A program made the translations under genes and the position numbers. A stretch of 9,170 nt of DNA, taken from positions 1 to 9,170 of the forward strand of contig JAUWNA010000054.1 in assembly GCA_030612905.1 (NCBI GenBank), given 5' to 3'. This document shows, piece after piece, positions 1 through 6,489 of this stretch (position 1 is the first letter of the stretch; every line of letters begins with the position of its first letter). This DNA comes from Promethearchaeota archaeon. GTDB taxonomy: Archaea; Asgardarchaeota; Lokiarchaeia; Sigyniarchaeales; SOKP01. The notes beneath the pieces were generated by a model. The model had not been told where the DNA came from, did not search any database, and saw only the letters and a list, made by a program, of their open reading frames with translations.

Positions 1-1
1 A

Positions 2-814
2 GCCCCTGGAGTTCAATTTACTGAAAAAGAAATCGTCGCAAAAATGAAGGAAAAATATGGAATAGATGTAGAGGAAAAAGCAGAAGCAATAGTAGCCTAT
101 TATCGGAAGAATTATCGTTCAGAATTACTTAACGATGTTAAAGTTTCTCTTACATCGGCTAATGCAATTGGTGCAAATGATGGTTCTATCGTTCTAATTG
201 AGAACGAAGGGAATATAAGTCTCTTAACTAGGGCGACTGAGAAACACATCGTTGTAGTAGGAATACAAAAAATCGTGCCAAATGTTTTCGATGCTTTAAT
301 TGTAGCTAAAATACATGAGAGAATTAATAATGTAGATGGAGCTTACATTAGTTTTATCTCCGCGGCATCAAATACTTCTGATATTCAAGGGAAGCGCGTT
401 TTTGGGATGTACGGTGCGAAAGAAGTAGTTGTAATATTTGTAGATGACTGGAGAATTAAAGCAGCAAAAGAAAATCTATTTTATAAAGATATTTTAAAAT
501 GTATCGCATGTAAAAGTTGTGATTATGTATGCACAGCTTCTCGAGCATTTGGTAATATCTATGCGTCAAAATACGGTATTGGAGCGATAAATATCGTTCG
601 AGATTATATTCATAATGGAATCGAAGCTGCTGTTAAAGATGGTTTATTTTTATGTACAGGCTGCGAAAATTGTACTAACTGGTGTCCTGTGGGAGTTGAT
701 TTAGCAGAGATTATGAGAACCCTTAAAAAAGAAGCTACTAAAAATAGTCTCTGCCCTCCTTCGTTAAAAGAATATAAAGATAAAATATTCAGAGATAAGA
801 ATCCATTTATTTAA
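2..814 (+). CDS. LUD-domain 4Fe-4S iron-sulfur protein, LutB-like (5' end outside window)
   Basis: The frame is open from the first bases of the window, so the ATG at 44 is internal and the gene is cut at its 5' end; about 270 residues are visible. Numbered from that ATG, residues about 35-135 carry the LUD (lactate utilisation) fold signature, including the stretch VLIENEGN and the following VVVGIQKIVPN. Two cysteine clusters of C-x2-C-x2-C-x3-C follow: CIACKSCDYVC (about 152-162) and CTGCENCTNWCP (about 203-214), each expected to hold a [4Fe-4S] cluster. This is the LutB/YkgF arrangement; those proteins work with LutA and LutC in oxidising L-lactate to pyruvate in the cytoplasm. The first cluster lacks the usual proline after its last cysteine. 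The protein ends about 40 residues after the second cluster, with no room for the extra C-terminal domain of bacterial LutB. The family call is firm; the substrate is not known. Confidence 0.8.
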   Translation, partial: APGVQFTEKEIVAKMKEKYGIDVEEKAEAIVAYYRKNYRSELLNDVKVSLTSANAIGANDGSIVLIENEGNISLLTRATEKHIVVVGIQKIVPNVFDALIVAKIHERINNVDGAYISFISAASNTSDIQGKRVFGMYGAKEVVVIFVDDWRIKAAKENLFYKDILKCIACKSCDYVCTASRAFGNIYASKYGIGAINIVRDYIHNGIEAAVKDGLFLCTGCENCTNWCPVGVDLAEIMRTLKKEATKNSLCPPSLKEYKDKIFRDKNPFI

Positions 815-933
815 TTTTAGAATAAGATTATTTTTGTTTGGGTGCAAAATTCAGTGATATAATATCAACATTTAAAGTAATATAAAATTGGATTGATTTA
901 ATAATCCTATATTGTAATATAATCAATAGCTAA
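815..933. other. Convergent intergenic spacer with T-rich termination region and dyads
   Basis: This spacer lies between the 3' ends of the LUD gene (+) and the winged-helix gene (-). A T-rich stretch at about 829-839 could end transcription of the LUD gene, as archaeal terminators are often simple T-tracts. It also holds a perfect 13-base dyad (855-867) and a 7-base inverted repeat (892-898 with 921-927). No coding frame is supported. Confidence 0.4.
855..867. repeat. Perfect 13-base dyad TGATATAATATCA
   Basis: TGATAT and ATATCA are exact reverse complements around a central A. The position, between two gene 3' ends, argues against a promoter operator. In DNA this AT-rich a chance dyad is quite possible. 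A role in transcript ends is a weak alternative. Confidence 0.3.
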
Positions 934-1539
934 TTACCATATTAGTCTAATTATTGTATAAATAAGTATAAAAATGGCAAAATATATGGAATAAGTTCCT
1001 AATAACTCTTTCTTTTCTAATTTACTGTTCGATTGTTTACTAATCACGATAACGACAGCTCCTGATACTGTACTAAAGATCACACCCGAACCAAAAATTT
1101 CAAGAATAGTTCCAAAATCAAAAATGTTTAACAAGTAAAGTTCTAATGCTAAAATAACTACGAGTGGCAAGAATGCTATTTGAATTAAAAATATTGTTAA
1201 TTTTAATTTTTCTACCAATAGCTGAAGTTTATTGAAACTATGAATATCCTCATTTTCCTTGACTTTAACTATAAGTTGCAAACAAATTTCACCGATTTCA
1301 TTTAACATATATTTTCCATTAGCATCTTTTTTAATCAGTAAATCGTCCATTTCTCTTAAGTGATAGTTTAAAATGCTACTTTCTGGAATATTAAGATTTT
1401 TCAAAATCTGTGAGTAAGCTTTTGGACCATTAGATAATTGTTTAAGAATCCCTCTCCGCAATGGATGTTTTAACAAGTTAAAAATTTGTGAAAGATCTTT
1501 TTCTGAGAGATATTTATTTATTATTATCAAAATCACCAA
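934..1539 (-). CDS. Winged-helix transcriptional regulator with three C-terminal membrane helices
   Basis: The protein has 201 residues. Residues about 15-90 form an ArsR-like winged helix common in archaea: a helix with HPLRRGIL (25-32), a recognition-helix region with IPESSILNYHLREM (51-64), and a wing with KKDANGKYMLNEIG (70-83). The remainder is hydrophobic, with probable membrane helices at about 113-138, 146-167 and 179-201, so the DNA-binding domain would be tethered to the inner face of the membrane. There is no ATG near the beginning. TTG at 1539 and GTG at 1536 are both possible starts, and a TATA-like box at 1561-1567 places a leaderless start there. The gene lies downstream of the UxaA-family pair on the same strand, but has its own promoter-like sequence after a 152-base gap. 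The targets and signal are unknown; the catabolic genes alongside are obvious candidates. Confidence 0.75.
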   Translation of the reverse strand: MVILIIINKYLSEKDLSQIFNLLKHPLRRGILKQLSNGPKAYSQILKNLNIPESSILNYHLREMDDLLIKKDANGKYMLNEIGEICLQLIVKVKENEDIHSFNKLQLLVEKLKLTIFLIQIAFLPLVVILALELYLLNIFDFGTILEIFGSGVIFSTVSGAVVIVISKQSNSKLEKKELLGTYSIYFAIFILIYTIIRLIW

Positions 1540-1560
1540 ATAATCAGAAAAAAGATATTG

Positions 1561-1567
1561 TTATAAA
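1561..1567 (-). promoter_or_regulatory. TATA-like box for the winged-helix gene
   Basis: Read on the minus strand this is TTTATAA, centred about 25 bases upstream of the TTG/GTG codons at 1539 and 1536. That spacing predicts a leaderless transcript, and it supports starting the protein at this non-ATG position. Confidence 0.5.
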
Positions 1568-1663
1568 CTTTTTTGGAAAATTTTCTTTACAAAAAAAAAC
1601 TTACTAATTTTCGACTGGAAAATCGTAGCTCATAAAAATCTAAATGCATTTTATGTTAAGTTC

Positions 1664-1682
1664 AAAAAGAATTATTAGTTCT
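1664..1682 (-). terminator. Possible terminator after the UxaA-family large subunit gene
   Basis: On the minus strand, about ten bases after the TAG stop, AGAA and TTCT can pair across a seven-base loop and are followed directly by a run of T. The stem is only four A/T-rich pairs, so the T-run is the better evidence. Confidence 0.3.
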
Positions 1683-1691
1683 GTGTAAATC

Positions 1692-2876
1692 CTATAGCTG
1701 ATACATTGTTGAAAGGATTGTATTTGCTCTCAAAATTGCCAAATCTTCAAAACCTAGAATTTCAGCGAGAGTTCTTTCCCCGTTACAGGTTGATTTTAGT
1801 TTAGTCCATAGTACTTCAGCGATATCCTGAATCTTTTTATTTTCCGTAAAAATCTTACTCGCGTCAATATCGATATTACCTGCCATCCATTCACAACTTC
1901 GTGTATTCCCACAAACTTTGATTACAGGGGCAATTGGATTCCCACATGGACTACCTCGACCTGTTGTCATAATAATTACCTGTGCTCCCGCAGCAGCAAG
2001 CCCCGTCATTGATTCTATATCTAATCCCGGTTCAATCATTAACCACAAACCCCTTCCTTTTGGGGGCTCCGAATAGTCTAATAATCCTTGTATTGGAGCT
2101 TTACCTGCTTTGGCGATGGTGCCTAATGACTTCTCCTCTATTGTAGTTAATCCACCCTTTATATTTCCCGGTGTTGGTTGAACTCCTCGGAAATCTATTC
2201 CGAGTCTTTTAGTTCCTTCTAGAAATCGGTTTAAAGTGGAATGGATTTTTTCAGCTACATTTTTATTTACTGCCCTTTCAATTAGTAAATGTTCTGTACC
2301 TATCCATTCTGTAAATTCAGGAAGAATAGATGTACCTCCTAATTTTACGACTTTATCTGAGACAATTCCCAAAGAAGGATTAGCAGATATTCCCGATATT
2401 GAGTCAGAACTCCCACATTCTAATCCTAATACGAGGTGAGAGAAGTCGAACGGTTCACGTTTTAATTCCTTTGCAGCCTCAGACATTTTTTTTCCAATTT
2501 TGATGCCTTTTTCTATTGCTGCGGTTGTTCCTCCTTGAATGTCTTGGACATTAAAGAATTCCACTGGTTTTTTTGATTGCTTAATTTTTCTTGCCAATAA
2601 TTTACTGGTGATATTCTCACAACCTAAACCAACTACAATAACCCCATAAATATTTGGATTTATTCCTAAACCAGATAAAGTTCGAACTGTGTAGTTAAAG
2701 TCTGGACCAAATTGACCACAGCCTAGTGGGTGCGTTATAGCAACCGCATTTTCAATTTTGTTCGCAATTTGTCGTGTGACGTGATTAACGCATACTACTG
2801 AAGATATAACAGCTACTTTATTACGAATGCCTACCTTTCCTTTAGGTCTTGCATATCCAAAGAATTCTTCGGTTAT
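1692..2876 (-). CDS. UxaA/GarD/SuyB-family dehydratase or lyase, large (catalytic) subunit, apparent ATA start
   Basis: The frame gives 394 residues from an ATA codon at 2874-2876, the size of stand-alone UxaA C-terminal (SuyB-type) subunits. Counting from ATA, family landmarks are GYARPKGKVGIRN (7-19), THPLGCGQ (48-55), GLGCEN (83-88), GLECGSSD (151-158), SANP (164-167), GNIKGGLTTIEEKSLG (227-242) and TTGRGSPCG (294-302). They match E. coli altronate dehydratase in order and spacing. Family members are metal-dependent (iron) and eliminate water from altronate or galactarate, or sulfite from sulfolactate; the substrate here cannot be told. A conventional call would begin at TTG 2597 and lose 93 conserved residues, because codons 1-93 contain no ATG, GTG or TTG. 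Translation is probably coupled to the small-subunit gene, since the two overlap by three bases and a strong GAGGTG lies eight bases before the ATA. A -1 frameshift or a one-base assembly error are the alternatives. Confidence 0.85.
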   Translation of the reverse strand: MTEEFFGYARPKGKVGIRNKVAVISSVVCVNHVTRQIANKIENAVAITHPLGCGQFGPDFNYTVRTLSGLGINPNIYGVIVVGLGCENITSKLLARKIKQSKKPVEFFNVQDIQGGTTAAIEKGIKIGKKMSEAAKELKREPFDFSHLVLGLECGSSDSISGISANPSLGIVSDKVVKLGGTSILPEFTEWIGTEHLLIERAVNKNVAEKIHSTLNRFLEGTKRLGIDFRGVQPTPGNIKGGLTTIEEKSLGTIAKAGKAPIQGLLDYSEPPKGRGLWLMIEPGLDIESMTGLAAAGAQVIIMTTGRGSPCGNPIAPVIKVCGNTRSCEWMAGNIDIDASKIFTENKKIQDIAEVLWTKLKSTCNGERTLAEILGFEDLAILRANTILSTMYQL

Positions 2877-3160
2877 TTTTTAGCCACCTCTAAATAATAA
2901 CTTTTTAGATTGTGTGTGTGAATCCAATCACCGGTTTTTATATCTTGAGTAGTTATACCAATAATTTGACCATATTTTTTTATTAATTCTCCTTTTTTAA
3001 TATCTTTCAGTGAGAATTTATGCCCCATCGGAATATTTTGATTTATTTTTATGAAAATTTCGTTTGATCTTAATTCAGTGTCTTTAGAAAGATCTATTAA
3101 AGCCGTAGCGCAATTATCATCTAAATGCATAATAATGAATTTATTTTTTAAATCAGACAT
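2873..3160 (-). CDS. UxaA/SuyA-family SAF-domain small subunit
   Basis: This 95-residue protein corresponds to the N-terminal SAF domain of altronate/galactarate dehydratase. It shows GHKFSLKDI (46-54), a KKYGQIIG stretch (61-68) and HTHN (81-84), which align with GHKFALTDI, KYGLPIG and HAHN in E. coli UxaA. In bacterial UxaA this domain is fused to the catalytic part. Here it is a separate polypeptide, as in sulfolactate sulfo-lyase (SuyA with SuyB) and many archaeal relatives, and the two presumably form one enzyme. The ATG at 3160 is supported by a TATA-like box about 30 bases upstream, implying a nearly leaderless transcript. The TAA stop overlaps the ATA that seems to begin the large subunit. 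It shares a 116-base divergent intergenic region with the AOR gene. Confidence 0.88.
   Translation of the reverse strand: MSDLKNKFIIMHLDDNCATALIDLSKDTELRSNEIFIKINQNIPMGHKFSLKDIKKGELIKKYGQIIGITTQDIKTGDWIHTHNLKSYYLEVAKK
2885..2890 (-). promoter_or_regulatory. Shine-Dalgarno GAGGTG for the UxaA-family large subunit
   Basis: On the minus strand GAGGTG lies within the last codons of the small-subunit gene and ends eight bases before the ATA at 2876. It is a six-base match to the archaeal consensus GGAGGTGA at ideal spacing, and is the main reason to place the start at that ATA codon. Confidence 0.6.
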
Positions 3161-3186
3161 CTCAGATTAATGATTTTCAAATTCTG

Positions 3187-3194
3187 TTTTATAA
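3187..3194 (-). promoter_or_regulatory. TATA-like box for the UxaA-family operon
   Basis: The minus-strand sequence is TTATAAAA, centred about 30 bases from the ATG at 3160, so transcription would begin only a few bases before the start codon. It sits in the 116-base region between this operon and the divergent AOR gene. Shared control of the two is therefore possible. Confidence 0.5.
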
Positions 3195-3276
3195 TGTTTT
3201 TAAACTTTCTTAGCATTTATTGTATTTAATAATTGAATATGAATTTATTACATAATTTTAAAAAGAGTTAATAAAA

Positions 3277-5112
3277 ATGCCAAATGGTTATATGGGAAAA
3301 ATATTATGGGTAAATCTTACTGATGGGACTTTTAAAGAAGAAGATTTGCCAGAAGAGATATATCGACAATATTTAGGCGGTATTGGGTTAGCAGCCAAAC
3401 TCATTTATGAAAACATACCTCCAAAAACAGATGCTCTCAGTCCAGAATCAGTATTTGGATTTTTTCCTGGACTATTAACTGGAACCGTAGCGCCTCTAAC
3501 AGGACGTTTCATGGTTGCGGGTAAATCACCACTAACAAAAACCTGGGGCGACTCAAATTGTGGAGGTTATTTTGGTCCCGAAATAAAGAAATGCGGATAT
3601 GATGCAATTTTGATTAAGGGAATGGCAGAGAGTCCAAAATATATAACAATTATAGAAGATAATAATCAAATTTTAGACGCTTCGGACTTGTGGGGATTGG
3701 ATGCGGTTCAAACTGAAGATAAACTAAAAGATAAATATGGCAGAGTTCAAATTGCTAGCATCGGTCAATCCGGTGAAAAATTAAGTTTAATTTCTGGAAT
3801 TGTTAATGACAAAGCTAGACTGGCTGGTAGATCGGGATTTGGTGCGATTATGGGTTCTAAAAAACTTAAAGCAATTGTTCTCAAAGGAGCAAAAAAGATT
3901 GAAGTTGCCGATAACAATGCCCTCATCCAACACACAAAAGAATATAACGAAGGTATAAACAACGCAACCGTAGGTGGAATTGAGGGGTATAGGACATTAG
4001 GAACTACAATGGGAAATGAAATTTTATTTAAAATAGGAGATACTCCCTGCAAGAATTGGGGGGGAACGAAAGAAGATTTTCCACCTGAGAAATTATCTAA
4101 AATATCAGGTGTTGAAATAGATAAGTATAAACAAAAACCATACGGATGCTTCTCATGCCCCGTACGTTGTGGGGCAATCATGAAAGTTCCAGAAGTGAAT
4201 TTAGAAGAAACTCATAGACCAGAGTATGAAACTTGTGCTAGTTTTGGACATCTATTACTCAACGACGATCTTATGTCAATATTTAAAGCGAACGACATGT
4301 GTAATCGAGCTGGAATTGATACTATTTCTGCTGGGGCGACAATTGCATTTGCAATCGAATGTTATGAAAAAAATTTAATTTCTAAGGACGATACTGACGG
4401 GCTCGAATTAACTTGGGGAAATTCAGAAGCTATAATTACGCTATTAAATAAAATGATAAACCGGGAAGGATTTGGGGACTTACTGGCAGATGGCTCTAAA
4501 ATTGCTGCAGAAAAACTAGGTAAGGGATCAGAATATGCAATGCACTCGATGGGTCAAGAATTGGGCATGCATTCACCAAAATATTATAAAAATATGGGAA
4601 CTACTATGGCTTTCGATCCAACACCAGGAAGGCACACGACAGCAAGTTTAGATTTTTTTGTAATGGGGCCAATTATTAAACCCAATGGCTTATTTGAGGG
4701 AATAACGCTTCCAAGAAAATTTAAACGTCCAGGAGACGATAGGAGTGAGGCTGAAAAACTTTTCACAGCTATTATGCAATTTACTCATAGCATCGGACTA
4801 TGCGAATTTGCTTACGTTTTTCAGAAATATCCTTTATTAGAATTAATTAAAGCAGTTGTTGGATGGGATTTAACTATTGAAGAAGCCATTAAGACTGGAC
4901 GCCGAATTCAAACATTAAGGCAAGCGTTCACATTACGTGAAGGTATTGATATTATCAAAAATAGAATTCCAGAACGAACCGTAACAGTTGATTATTTAGA
5001 AGACTATAAAGGATATTGTTCAAAAATGGGTTGGAATCCTGAAACTGCGTATCCACTCAAAGAAACTTTAACTGAACTTGATCTAGATTTCACTGTTAAG
5101 GACTTATATTAA
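3277..5112 (+). CDS. Aldehyde ferredoxin oxidoreductase family protein (tungsten/molybdopterin)
   Basis: At 611 residues it is a full-length AOR-family enzyme. These cytoplasmic proteins oxidise aldehydes to carboxylic acids and reduce ferredoxin, using a bis-pterin tungsten (or molybdenum) cofactor and one [4Fe-4S] cluster. The N-terminal part has YLGGIGLAAKLIYENIP (about 32-48) and SNCGGYFGPEIKKCGYDA (93-110), followed by the GFGAIMGSKKLKAI region (about 187-200). The cluster ligands are visible as C291-x2-C294-x3-C298 plus C509, matching the spacing in Pyrococcus AOR. DPTPGRHT (447-454) occupies the place of the second pterin-binding motif in a subset of the family. The start at ATG 3277 fits the family N-terminus; only a weak AAGAG precedes it. 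It is transcribed away from the UxaA-family pair and toward the aldolase-like gene. The exact aldehyde is unknown, and tungsten is inferred from family. Confidence 0.9.
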   Translation: MPNGYMGKILWVNLTDGTFKEEDLPEEIYRQYLGGIGLAAKLIYENIPPKTDALSPESVFGFFPGLLTGTVAPLTGRFMVAGKSPLTKTWGDSNCGGYFGPEIKKCGYDAILIKGMAESPKYITIIEDNNQILDASDLWGLDAVQTEDKLKDKYGRVQIASIGQSGEKLSLISGIVNDKARLAGRSGFGAIMGSKKLKAIVLKGAKKIEVADNNALIQHTKEYNEGINNATVGGIEGYRTLGTTMGNEILFKIGDTPCKNWGGTKEDFPPEKLSKISGVEIDKYKQKPYGCFSCPVRCGAIMKVPEVNLEETHRPEYETCASFGHLLLNDDLMSIFKANDMCNRAGIDTISAGATIAFAIECYEKNLISKDDTDGLELTWGNSEAIITLLNKMINREGFGDLLADGSKIAAEKLGKGSEYAMHSMGQELGMHSPKYYKNMGTTMAFDPTPGRHTTASLDFFVMGPIIKPNGLFEGITLPRKFKRPGDDRSEAEKLFTAIMQFTHSIGLCEFAYVFQKYPLLELIKAVVGWDLTIEEAIKTGRRIQTLRQAFTLREGIDIIKNRIPERTVTVDYLEDYKGYCSKMGWNPETAYPLKETLTELDLDFTVKDLY

Positions 5113-5124
5113 ATAACAATTTCT

Positions 5125-5140
5125 ATTTTTATTTTTTTTT
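5125..5140 (+). terminator. T-rich terminator after the AOR gene
   Basis: A 16-base stretch of T interrupted by a single A begins 12 bases after the AOR stop, with no clear stem. Oligo-T tracts of this kind are the usual archaeal termination signal. It lies in the short spacer before the convergent aldolase-like gene. Confidence 0.55.
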
Positions 5141-5160
5141 CTTGAAGCGATTTAGTTTTA

Positions 5161-6345
5161 TTAAGAAAATCTTTTACCATATCCACGGTAAGTTTTATAA
5201 CTATCTATCAGTTTACCCTTGCTATAAATCAAAATTTCATTAAAATGTTCTAATGGTTCACCTGCTTTACCAAACCTACAAAATATTGGATCTCCAAGGT
5301 TTAATTCTCTTTTCTTTGGATCAAAAATAAAGGGCGTTTGCACTTCTCCGAATTCTTCGTCTTTAGATGTTATTATATTCTTTGGGATGACAGGAATCGG
5401 TATAGCTCTTACACTTCCAGAACTTACATATCCTCCTGAAAAAGCAGTTGCAATGTTTTCTTTAGGTTTTCTAACAATTTGAATAACGAAAAAAACAGAT
5501 GGTAAAAACTCGTTCAAAGAATTAATTGAATCGAAAATATGCGATTTAAAAAGTAAAGACCCTATACCAATTTCTGTTATAGAGGTTTCGGTAGCAGTTT
5601 CTTGAAAACATCCCGATCCTCCACCGTTAACAACTTCAGGTTTAAGCCCGGCCTTAGTAAGTGCGTCTACAAAGTTTTGGCGCCAGATATTTACGTGTTT
5701 CCTAGATCTTTTTTTAGCAAATCTGAATAATGCTTTATCATCGCCTATACTAGCATTTTGAGCTTCGTAACCCATAATTCCCCTAAAATACAAGTTATTT
5801 GCTTTACTTATTATTTGTGCCAGTTTTACTGCTGCTTTTGGGGCCCTTATTGGACTTCGATAAACACCAACATTTCTTCCAAATAATTTGTCTGCAACAT
5901 CTATTTCAATCAATGTATTAAATTCAACATTATTTTTAACTGCAAATTCTTCTAACAAATTTATCTGTTTTATATCGTCAACCACAACTGTAATGCTTAC
6001 GCCATCTATGCTAGCTGCTTTGCATAACTCATCAACATCCACCTTAGACATCGTGGGATAACCCAACAAAATATCTTTAATTTCATAATTTTCAGCGTAA
6101 AACAAAGCTTCAGCTGAATTATAAGTAAAGATCCCGTTAACAAAGTCTTCTTTTTCAACTTTGTTTACCAATTCAGGAACTCTAACTGATTTAGTGCATA
6201 ATCTTAAACTTTTTTTCACTTTCGTTAAATAATTCCCAACCCTTTCTAAATTCTGATTGAAAGCATCGAGATCGCAGATTACCATAGGAAATTTTTTATC
6301 TTTAACTAAATCTTTTAATTCCTCATAACTAGTGGATAATATCAA
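5161..6345 (-). CDS. PLP-dependent D-threonine aldolase / amino acid deaminase-aldolase family protein
   Basis: The protein has 394 residues with an alanine-racemase-type barrel. RLCTKSVRVPEL (48-59) contains the probable PLP-binding lysine K52. Family blocks follow in order: TYNSAEAL, LLGYPT, GRNVGVYRSPIRAP, GIMGYEAQNAS, VNGGGSGCF, TEIGIGSLLFKSHIFD, FSGGYVSSG, EVQTPF, RFGKAGEPLEHF and a terminal TYRGYG. Relatives cleave D-threonine or other D-3-hydroxy amino acids to glycine plus an aldehyde, or deaminate D-serine-like substrates, with PLP and usually a divalent metal. From memory most relatives read RHAKAGE; the histidine is F here, so metal binding may differ. The start is TTG at 6345: no ATG is available, a stop lies six codons upstream, and a TATA-like box and a GGTTGA precede it. 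RidA upstream on the same strand fits, since RidA removes reactive products of PLP enzymes. Confidence 0.8.
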   Translation of the reverse strand: MILSTSYEELKDLVKDKKFPMVICDLDAFNQNLERVGNYLTKVKKSLRLCTKSVRVPELVNKVEKEDFVNGIFTYNSAEALFYAENYEIKDILLGYPTMSKVDVDELCKAASIDGVSITVVVDDIKQINLLEEFAVKNNVEFNTLIEIDVADKLFGRNVGVYRSPIRAPKAAVKLAQIISKANNLYFRGIMGYEAQNASIGDDKALFRFAKKRSRKHVNIWRQNFVDALTKAGLKPEVVNGGGSGCFQETATETSITEIGIGSLLFKSHIFDSINSLNEFLPSVFFVIQIVRKPKENIATAFSGGYVSSGSVRAIPIPVIPKNIITSKDEEFGEVQTPFIFDPKKRELNLGDPIFCRFGKAGEPLEHFNEILIYSKGKLIDSYKTYRGYGKRFS

Positions 6346-6365
6346 TCTATTTTCAACCTTTCAAA

Positions 6366-6374
6366 TTTAATAAT
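6366..6374 (-). promoter_or_regulatory. TATA-like box for the aldolase-like gene
   Basis: The minus-strand sequence is ATTATTAAA, centred about 25 bases before the TTG at 6345. The fit to the TATA consensus is moderate in generally AT-rich DNA, so the spacing is the main support. Confidence 0.3.
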
Positions 6375-6465
6375 TAATTGATAGTACATGAAAATTACTT
6401 TTTAGACTTTGTTAATAAGGAATTGGCTGTGACAAAACCTAAAATTTGAAATAATAATTAAGAGG

Positions 6466-6475
6466 AAAAAAAAAA
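6466..6475 (-). terminator. T-tract terminator after the RidA gene
   Basis: Ten consecutive A on the plus strand give a T10 tract on the minus strand, 14 bases after the RidA stop codon. There is no stem, which is normal for archaeal termination. It suggests RidA and the aldolase-like gene can be transcribed separately. Confidence 0.5.
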
Positions 6476-6489
6476 GATAATTAATTTAT

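Noticed and set aside
44..814. Treating ATG 44 as the true start of the LUD protein
   Set aside because: The frame is open back to the window edge, and the visible part of the LUD domain lacks its N-terminal portion, so the gene is cut by the window.
2236..2439. 67-codon plus-strand frame
   Set aside because: It lies entirely inside the UxaA-family large subunit on the opposite strand; the peptide resembles no family and is explained by the conserved gene.
1692..2597. Starting the UxaA-family large subunit at TTG 2597
   Set aside because: The frame is conserved for 93 more codons upstream, including GYARPKGKVGIRN, THPLGCGQ and GLGCEN, so a start at 2597 would remove part of the fold.
3765..4181. 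138-codon minus-strand frame
   Set aside because: It is the antisense shadow of the AOR gene, whose conserved motifs and cluster cysteines occupy the same bases.
4584..4766. 60-codon minus-strand frame
   Set aside because: It is antisense to the AOR gene in a region with the conserved DPTPGRHT motif; no ribosome site or homology supports it.
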